Shown one piece after another: positions 1 to 3,830 of a DNA stretch of 5,005 nt (position 1 is its first letter; every line of letters starts with the position of its first letter). This DNA is from JBBSIG01 sp038232215 (GTDB lineage: Bacteria; Actinomycetota; Thermoleophilia; Gaiellales; Gaiellaceae). The position numbers and the translations under genes are program-made. The stretch lies in the NCBI GenBank assembly GCA_038232215.1, contig JBBSIG010000199.1, positions 1 to 5,005 on the forward strand. Direction: 5' to 3'. Below the pieces are notes generated by a model, which saw only the letters and a list, made by a program, of their open reading frames with translations, had not been told where the DNA came from and searched no databases.

Positions 1-462
1 GGGTGAGCCTGCGTCGCCTCCGAGCGCGTGCTCCAGCCGCCGCGTGGCCACGCCGATCTCGTCGAGGTACTCGGGCGTCGCCACGCGCAGCGACCGGCCG
101 ACGAGCGCCTCGAGCGCGAGCGCCGCGGCCTCCGCCTCCTCGATGCCGTCTGGATTCTCCGTCAAGCGCAGCGTGACGAGCCGGCCGCGCAGCTCCTCGA
201 GCTCCCCGCCACCCGAGCTCTCCTCAGCGAGCTCGCAGAGCGCGGCGATCGAGACGGCGTCGCGAACGAGCTGGCGGCTCTCGATCGGACGCCCCTCCGA
301 GTCCAGCGCGAGCCACGTTCGAGGTTCCCGATCGAACGCACAGAGATAGACGCGGTGCCCGGACTGCGGCTCCGTCGGGATGATCCCGGCGATCGTCTCC
401 CCCGTGTCCACGAGCCCTGCGGCGACAACCGCGATCCGCTCGAGCTCGTCGCTCAGGGCCAT
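1..462 (-). CDS. Conserved-type hypothetical protein, C-terminus cut off by the left edge
   Basis: This reading frame is open on the minus strand to the first base of the window, so the C-terminus is missing. About 154 residues are visible from the ATG at 462-460, starting MALSDELERIAVVAAGL. The composition is that of a real soluble protein (GHRVYLCAFD, RTWLALDSEGRPI, VRDAVSIAALCELAEE, VATPEYLDEIG), unlike the Arg/Ser/Pro-rich frames overlapping it. The pattern suggests a short beta-containing core (residues about 35-60) and then Glu/Ala-rich helices. I see no signal peptide, membrane segment or catalytic motif, and I do not recognise a family with a known function. I have an impression of similar proteins in Thermoleophilia, unverified. 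An in-frame ATG at 474-472 would add four residues (MLAP). I prefer 462 because it puts a TATGCT hexamer 13 bases upstream, as for a leaderless message. It is divergent from the methyltransferase gene, 26 bases away. Confidence 0.72.
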   Translation of the reverse strand, partial: MALSDELERIAVVAAGLVDTGETIAGIIPTEPQSGHRVYLCAFDREPRTWLALDSEGRPIESRQLVRDAVSIAALCELAEESSGGGELEELRGRLVTLRLTENPDGIEEAEAAALALEALVGRSLRVATPEYLDEIGVATRRLEHALGGDAGSP

Positions 463-469
463 CGGGGCG

Positions 470-475
470 AGCATA
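470..475 (-). promoter_or_regulatory. Candidate -10 hexamer (TATGCT) for the leftward hypothetical gene
   Basis: Read on the minus strand, bases 475 to 470 are TATGCT, which fits the TANNNT pattern of housekeeping-sigma -10 elements. Transcription would start about 7 bases further, near 463, next to the ATG at 462. The mRNA would then be leaderless, which agrees with the absence of a Shine-Dalgarno sequence. No clear -35 hexamer is seen. It overlaps the opposite-strand hexamer at 474-479. Confidence 0.42.
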
Positions 476-479
476 GACT
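474..479 (+). promoter_or_regulatory. Candidate -10 hexamer (TAGACT) for the methyltransferase operon
   Basis: TAGACT fits TANNNT and begins 15 bases before the GTG start at 489. The predicted +1 is near 486, giving a 5' leader of 0-3 bases. No Shine-Dalgarno is visible before the GTG, as expected for a leaderless actinobacterial transcript. The -35 region around 451-456 does not resemble TTGACA. It shares two bases with the minus-strand TATGCT element. Confidence 0.42.
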
Positions 480-488
480 TGCGTTGCC

Positions 489-1208
489 GTGGTCGAGGCC
501 CTCCCCACGCGCAACCGGCACGCCCGCGAGCTGTTCGCCCCTCTGGGCAGCACGTACGACAGCTCTGCGCGCCTGCTCTCGCTCGGACAGGACCCGCGCT
601 GGCGCCGTTTCCTCGCCTCGCGGGTCCCACTCGAGCCGGGCGAGACGGCGCTCGACGTGGCCACCGGCACCGCGGCCGTCGCGATCGAGCTCGCGCGTCG
701 CACCGGCTGCTCCGTCGTGGGTGTCGATCAAAGCGCCGAGATGCTGGCCGAGGGAGAACGGCGCGTCGCAGCCGCCCGCCTCGAGGGGCGCGTCCGGCTC
801 GTCGAGGCTCGGGCCGAGGAGCTGCCGTTCGAGGACGGGTCGTTCGACGCGCTGACGTTCACCTATCTCCTCCGCTACGTCGAGGATCCGCGGGCGACGA
901 TGGCGGAGCTCGCACGCGTCGTCCGCCCCGGCGGCACGATCGCCATGCTCGAGTTCGGCGTTCCCGACGGCCTTTGGCGAGCGCTCTGGGAGCTGTACGT
1001 GAGAGTCGCGCTGCCGGTGCTGGGACGAGCGCTCTCACCAGCCTGGTACGAGGTCGGCCGCTTTCTCGGACCGAGCATCCGCGGCTTCTGGAGTACCAAC
1101 TCGTTCGAGCGCCTGCTGGAGCTCTGGCGCTCCGCGGGCATCGAGGACGTTCGCGCTCGCCGGCTCAGCCTCGGTGGTGGAGTCGTGGTCTGGGGCGCTC
1201 GCCGCTGA
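489..1208 (+). CDS. UbiE/MenG-family quinone C-methyltransferase (divergent)
   Basis: A class I SAM-dependent methyltransferase of 239 residues, the usual length for the UbiE/MenG family (SAM-dependent C-methylation of the demethylmenaquinone or ubiquinol-precursor ring). Visible parts: an N-terminal YDSSARLLSLGQDPRW segment (23-38) matching the family's first signature; the SAM-binding motif I LDVATGTAA (55-63); the acidic residue ending beta-2 (GVD, D80); AEELPFEDGSFDALTF (109-124); and VVRPGGTIAMLEF (144-156), matching the second signature. The family's C-terminal pattern also appears in altered form (LGPSIRGFWS and a Gly-rich end). Several signature residues differ: M-N of the first signature is S-A, its His is Asp, and the Ser after E-x in the second is Gly. 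Substrate is therefore less certain than fold. The start is GTG at 489, because an in-frame TAG at 474 closes the frame upstream. It is the first gene of a rightward set and its stop overlaps the next gene. Menaquinone methylation is the likeliest role. Confidence 0.85.
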   Translation: MVEALPTRNRHARELFAPLGSTYDSSARLLSLGQDPRWRRFLASRVPLEPGETALDVATGTAAVAIELARRTGCSVVGVDQSAEMLAEGERRVAAARLEGRVRLVEARAEELPFEDGSFDALTFTYLLRYVEDPRATMAELARVVRPGGTIAMLEFGVPDGLWRALWELYVRVALPVLGRALSPAWYEVGRFLGPSIRGFWSTNSFERLLELWRSAGIEDVRARRLSLGGGVVVWGARR

Positions 1209-1927
1209 CGAAGCCCGCCTTCTACGCACTCACGGGCGGGGGATGGCGCGATTACGTGACGCTCCTGCACCCGCCCTACACGCTCTGGCACCTCGCGTAC
1301 GTCGTCGTCGGCGCGGCGCTCGCGCCGAATGTCGAGCCCTGGCTGCTCGTCGCGACGCTCGCCGCCTTCCTGCTCGCGATGGGGGTGGGCGCGCACGCGC
1401 TCGACGAGCTGAACGGTCGCCCGCTCGGAACGCAGATCGCGAGCACGACCCTCGTCGCCTCGGCCGCCGTCGCGATCGGCGGAGCGGTCGTGATCGGACT
1501 CGCCGCCGCCCTCGCGACGACGCTCTGGCTCCTCCCGTTCGTCGGTCTCGGCGTGTTCGTCGTCCTCGCGTACAACCTGGAGCTGCTCGGCGGCAGGCTG
1601 CACTCGGATCTGTGGTTCGCCCTCGCGTGGGGTTCCTTTCCCGTCCTGACCTCGTACCTCGCTCAGGCCGAGAGGCTGCGCGGCGAGGCCATCGCGGCCG
1701 CGCTGTTCGCCGCGCTTCTCAGCCTCGCGCAGCGTCGACTGTCGACGCCCGTCCGCGCCGTGCGGCGCAGGACGGTCGCCGTCTCCGGAACGATGCGGCT
1801 TCGCGACGGTCGAGAGGAGCCGCTCACCGCGGAGACGCTCATCGCGGGTCCCGAGGCAGCGCTGCGGGCGCTCACCGCCTCCGTTGTCGCGCTCGCGATC
1901 GCGCTTCTCCTCCTGCACCTCGACTGA
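1205..1927 (+). CDS. Polytopic membrane protein, divergent UbiA-like (prenyltransferase superfamily?)
   Basis: A 240-residue, strongly hydrophobic protein if started at CTG 1205. Likely membrane segments lie near residues 26-41, 46-63, 79-100, 101-123, 136-152, 161-175 and 219-238. Two stretches resemble UbiA proteins in placement: AHALDELNGRPLGT (63-76), where UbiA has its first Asp-rich motif and the following RP, and LAYNLELLGGRLHSDLWFALAWGSFPVL (121-148), like the region before and into the second half of UbiA. The canonical NDxxDxxxD motifs are not intact, so prenyltransferase activity is uncertain. There is no ATG, GTG or TTG near the methyltransferase stop. CTG 1205 overlaps that stop as CTGA, with GGGG at 1192-1195 nine bases upstream. 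The first usable GTG (1256) would discard KPAFYALTGGGWRDY, which looks coding. A UbiE neighbour and translational coupling suggest quinone or prenyl-lipid metabolism. It could instead be an unrelated membrane protein. Confidence 0.7.
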   Translation: MTKPAFYALTGGGWRDYVTLLHPPYTLWHLAYVVVGAALAPNVEPWLLVATLAAFLLAMGVGAHALDELNGRPLGTQIASTTLVASAAVAIGGAVVIGLAAALATTLWLLPFVGLGVFVVLAYNLELLGGRLHSDLWFALAWGSFPVLTSYLAQAERLRGEAIAAALFAALLSLAQRRLSTPVRAVRRRTVAVSGTMRLRDGREEPLTAETLIAGPEAALRALTASVVALAIALLLLHLD

Positions 1928-1929
1928 CC

Positions 1930-1935
1930 TACGAT
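1930..1935 (+). promoter_or_regulatory. Candidate -10 hexamer (TACGAT) for the coiled-coil gene
   Basis: TACGAT fits TANNNT and begins 15 bases before the ATG at 1945, the same distance as the TAGACT hexamer before the methyltransferase GTG. The predicted +1 near 1942 would give an almost leaderless message. There is no Shine-Dalgarno in the 17-base gap, which supports this reading. No -35 match is seen. The gene could also be expressed by read-through from upstream. Confidence 0.38.
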
Positions 1936-1944
1936 GCTCGCTCG

Positions 1945-3288
1945 ATGACGCTGACGCTCGTCTTTCAGGGGTTGGTGGCCGCGGCCCTCGTCGTGGTCGC
2001 CTGCCTGCTCGCAGCGTCCATCGCCGCGCGCATCTCGAGAGCAGCGCTCGCCGTCGTCTCGACCCTGCTCGCGGCTCTTGCTCTCCTCGGCTGGGTCGTC
2101 TTCGCCTTTCGGCCCTCGGGTGAGCTCGCTCTCGCCGCCGCTGCGTTGTCGGCGTGCGCCGTGCTCGCCGCAGGCGGGATCCCACTGCGGCGCTCTCTGG
2201 CGCGGGCGCGCCGAATCGAGGACGAGCTGACGACGGTCGAGGCCCGCTTGCGACACGTGATCGACGAGGAGGCGAGGGCGCGGGCGGGCGAGCTCGAGCG
2301 GACGCTTGCACGCGCCCGAGCCGACTCGGTCTCGCTGCTCGCCGAGGAGGAGCGGCAGATCGCCGAGGTCCGGAGACGGGAGTTCGCCGAGAGCGAGCGC
2401 GAGACGAGCGCGAGCCTCACGCAGGCCTTCACCGAGCACCAGCGGCGCGTGGAGCAGCGGCTAGCCGACTGGGCGGTCGATCTCGATCGCGCGCAGCACA
2501 CGCTCACGACCCAGCTTTCGCGACTCCGTGAGCAGCAGCGGCAACTGCTCGCCGAGGCCGAGGCACGGATCGCGTCGAACGCCGAGCGGCTCGAGGCGGA
2601 GAGCGAGCAGCAGCGAAACGCTCTCGGCCGCCTGCGCGACGAGCTCGAGCGGATCGCCAAGGACTCGACCGCGGCGTCCGCCGCCGAGCTCGAGGCACAC
2701 GCGGGGGAGCGCAGGCGCGCGCTGCACGAGGTGAGCGAGCGGCTGCGGCGACGAGAGCGCGAGCTGCTCGAGCGCATCGAGCGCGAGGAGGCCGAGGCGG
2801 CGGCCCGCATTCGAGCGAGCTTCGCCGATGTCGAGCGCCGGCAGACCGAGCAGCTCCAGCGGGTCGTCGCCCGCGCCTCCTCGAGTTACTCCGAGGCCGC
2901 GGCCCAGTCCTTTGCGAGCACGATCAAGACAGCCCGTGAGAACGCCGCGCAGCGCCTGGCGCGAGAGCTCGAGCGCTCGGTGCAGTCGTTCGCGAGGGAG
3001 GCGGAGTCGGTGCTCGCCGAGCGAATGGCGCACGTCGGCGATGCGGGCGCGCAGCGGCTCGAGAAGCGGCTGAATCAGATCGCGGCCGGGCTCGAGCGGC
3101 AGCGGGACGAAGCCGTCGCAGAGCTCGAGCGCCGCCTCGCCGACACGGAGACCGAGTTCAGGCGCCGGCTGGAGAGCGTGGTCGCCGAGGGCGAGGTCGA
3201 GCGCGGCATCCTCGACGCCCGCCTGCAGGACCTCGCGAGGAGGGTGGACGAGACGGCAGCGCAGGCGCAGCCACGACTCGCCCGCTAG
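1945..3288 (+). CDS. Membrane-anchored long coiled-coil protein, function unknown
   Basis: A protein of 447 residues with two clear parts. Residues about 5-28 and 33-55 are hydrophobic helices, and a third weaker one spans about 60-78. From about residue 84 to 440 the chain is almost wholly helical and rich in Glu, Arg, Ala, Leu and Gln with heptad-like spacing (for example LRRRERELLERIEREEAEAA near 267-286), typical of a long coiled coil. A less charged stretch at about 304-330 (RASSSYSEAAAQSFAS) may be a break or hinge. I see no catalytic or nucleotide-binding motif. ATG 1945 is chosen because it begins the hydrophobic segment; the same frame upstream is only a shadow of the membrane-protein gene. 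It starts 17 bases after that gene. A membrane-tethered scaffold, a cell-envelope structural protein or an RmuC-like or apolipoprotein-like filament are possible, but no family signature decides. Its sequence opens long spurious frames on the other strand. Confidence 0.85.
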   Translation: MTLTLVFQGLVAAALVVVACLLAASIAARISRAALAVVSTLLAALALLGWVVFAFRPSGELALAAAALSACAVLAAGGIPLRRSLARARRIEDELTTVEARLRHVIDEEARARAGELERTLARARADSVSLLAEEERQIAEVRRREFAESERETSASLTQAFTEHQRRVEQRLADWAVDLDRAQHTLTTQLSRLREQQRQLLAEAEARIASNAERLEAESEQQRNALGRLRDELERIAKDSTAASAAELEAHAGERRRALHEVSERLRRRERELLERIEREEAEAAARIRASFADVERRQTEQLQRVVARASSSYSEAAAQSFASTIKTARENAAQRLARELERSVQSFAREAESVLAERMAHVGDAGAQRLEKRLNQIAAGLERQRDEAVAELERRLADTETEFRRRLESVVAEGEVERGILDARLQDLARRVDETAAQAQPRLAR

Positions 3289-3331
3289 CCGGTCACGAAA
3301 GGGCCAACTTCCGACGGCAGGGATCGTCTAT

Positions 3332-3347
3332 GGAAGGACGAACGAGG
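3332..3347 (+). promoter_or_regulatory. Ribosome binding region of the 67-residue protein
   Basis: Two purine-rich stretches precede the ATG at 3353: GGAAGGA at 3332-3338 and GAGG at 3344-3347. The second lies five bases before the start and is the likelier Shine-Dalgarno. This leadered start contrasts with the leaderless-type starts at 462, 489 and 1945. A weak -10-like TATGGA sits at 3329-3334, but without a convincing -35. Confidence 0.5.
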
Positions 3348-3352
3348 CAAAA

Positions 3353-3556
3353 ATGTCCGAGTTGACCGAAATTGCGGAGATCCACGACAGCGAGCGCTCG
3401 AAGGTCGAGAGTTGGCGCTTGCACGTGCTGATCGAAGCCGGCTACCCGCTCCCCCTGGCCGAGCGGCTTGCGGGGAGCGACGCGGACCTGCACCGCGCGG
3501 TCGAGCTCGTGACGGCCGGCTGCGGCCACACGACCGCTGCCGAGATTCTGCTCTAG
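3353..3556 (+). CDS. Small soluble helical protein (67 aa), function unknown
   Basis: A complete 67-residue reading frame starting MSELTEIAEIHDSERSKVES and ending TTAAEILL. The core WRLHVLIEAGYPLPLAERLA (21-40), SDADLHRAVELVTAGC (42-57) looks like two or three packed helices and has the feel of a conserved actinobacterial small protein; this is recall and has not been searched. There is no membrane segment. The single Cys (57) and His residues 24, 47 and 59 do not form a recognisable metal site. A GAGG Shine-Dalgarno five bases upstream and the high-GC third-position codons support translation. It stands alone: 64 bases after the coiled-coil gene and 274 before the sigma factor gene. Both its stop and the preceding gene's stop lie in a shared CTAGCCGGTC decamer. 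Confidence 0.75.
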   Translation: MSELTEIAEIHDSERSKVESWRLHVLIEAGYPLPLAERLAGSDADLHRAVELVTAGCGHTTAAEILL

Positions 3557-3578
3557 CCGGTCGATCGAAATCCCGATA

Positions 3579-3607
3579 GGCGCCGAGCGACGCTCGGAGC
3601 GTGCGCC
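3579..3607 (+). terminator. Hairpin after the 67-residue gene (possible terminator)
   Basis: CCGAGC (3583-3588) pairs perfectly with GCTCGG (3592-3597) around a GAC loop. GGCG (3579-3582) can pair with CGCC (3604-3607) across a six-base bulge. It lies 22 bases after the stop at 3556. No run of T follows, so if it terminates transcription it is of the T-less type often proposed for high-GC bacteria. Confidence 0.35.
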
Positions 3608-3674
3608 CGACCCTGTTAGGTGCCCCGCGCGGCGGGTCTGCGGTTGGACGGGCGGTGCGACGGGTAAGAGGCTC

Positions 3675-3741
3675 GAGCCGGGCGCGCATCCCCCCGGATT
3701 AGTATGGGTGCCGCATTCCTGCTAATCGGCGCGCCCGGCTC
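3675..3741. repeat. Large nested inverted repeat (13-bp outer stem, 6-bp inner stem)
   Basis: GAGCCGGGCGCGC (3675-3687) is the perfect reverse complement of GCGCGCCCGGCTC (3729-3741). Inside, GATTAG (3697-3702) is the perfect reverse complement of CTAATC (3722-3727), with a 19-base loop. The two stems are separated by nine bases on the left and one on the right. As RNA it would form a long stem with an asymmetric internal loop. As DNA it could be an operator around the -10-like TAGTAT at 3700-3705. No T-tract follows. Confidence 0.65.
3700..3705 (+). promoter_or_regulatory. Candidate -10 hexamer (TAGTAT) for the sigma factor gene
   Basis: TAGTAT fits TANNNT and is the only good match in the 274-base gap that I noticed. 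It lies within the nested inverted repeat, partly covering the inner left arm, so cruciform formation or protein binding there would block it. The -35 position falls in the GC-only outer arm and does not resemble TTGACA. Confidence 0.28.
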
Positions 3742-3754
3742 ACTCCTTCAAGAT

Positions 3755-3787
3755 GCCGGTGGGCGCCGTAACTTGCGCCGCGCCGGC
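3755..3787 (+). repeat. Second leader hairpin upstream of the sigma factor gene
   Basis: GGCGC (3762-3766) pairs with GCGCC (3775-3779) around an eight-base loop. Beyond a small internal loop (TG opposite GCG), GCCGG (3755-3759) pairs with CCGGC (3783-3787). It ends 43 bases before the ATG, leaving the ribosome binding site outside the stem. Confidence 0.45.
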
Positions 3788-3816
3788 GAGAGAAACGTTC
3801 GGAGTGCATGTGGATC

Positions 3817-3829
3817 GGAGAGAGAGGGG
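3817..3829 (+). promoter_or_regulatory. Purine-rich ribosome binding region of the sigma factor gene
   Basis: An unbroken purine stretch, GGAGAGAGAGGGG, ends one base before the C preceding ATG 3831. The GGAG at its left end is ten bases from the start and the GAGAGG in the middle is closer. This supports ATG 3831 over any upstream codon and indicates a leadered message. Confidence 0.55.
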
Positions 3830-3830
3830 C

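Larger units (their letters stand above)
3557..3830 (+). other. Gene-free, hairpin-rich leader region before the sigma factor gene
   Basis: I find no convincing coding frame in this 274-base stretch. It holds three inverted repeats (3579-3607, 3675-3741 and 3755-3787) and one -10-like hexamer, TAGTAT at 3700-3705, inside the central one. If that hexamer is used, transcription would begin near 3712 and leave a leader of about 119 bases that includes the third hairpin. The region could combine termination of the upstream gene with a promoter, operator or structured leader for the sigma factor. I recognise no known riboswitch or RNA family in it. Confidence 0.5.

Noticed and set aside
380..1204. 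Upstream extension of the membrane-protein frame
   Set aside because: It overlaps the methyltransferase in another frame and encodes Arg/Pro/Gly-rich noise; coding character begins only near 1205.
1256..1258. GTG as start of the membrane protein
   Set aside because: It would remove a coding-looking N-terminal stretch and leave a 47-base gap, whereas CTG 1205 gives a coupled overlap. Kept as the alternative.
1174..1944. Upstream extension of the coiled-coil frame
   Set aside because: It overlaps the membrane-protein gene and is Arg/Ala-rich noise; the hydrophobic N-terminus begins at ATG 1945.
1934..1948. Five-codon mini reading frame (ATG to TGA) overlapping ATG 1945
   Set aside because: It encodes four residues, has no ribosome binding site and most likely arises by chance; the TACGAT -10 reading explains the same bases.
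875..2311. Long minus-strand reading frame opposite the methyltransferase, membrane-protein and coiled-coil genes
   Set aside because: It crosses three plus-strand genes and its product is Arg/Ser/Pro-rich low-complexity sequence, the usual shadow in GC-rich DNA.
1965..2810. Minus-strand reading frame opposite the coiled-coil gene
   Set aside because: Its product is almost only Ser, Arg and Ala, mirroring the Glu/Arg/Leu codons of the real gene.
3660..3745. Possible tRNA or known small RNA (tRNA-like GGTAAGAGGC and GGCTCGAGCC)
   Set aside because: The T-arm TTCGA consensus, anticodon arm and acceptor pairing do not assemble on either strand, and no SRP, tmRNA or RNase P core motif is present.
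3769..3799. ECF-type autoregulated promoter (AACTT ... CGTT) before the sigma gene
   Set aside because: The spacing of about 21 bases is too long for the usual ECF -35/-10 distance, and the -35 lacks the preceding GG.
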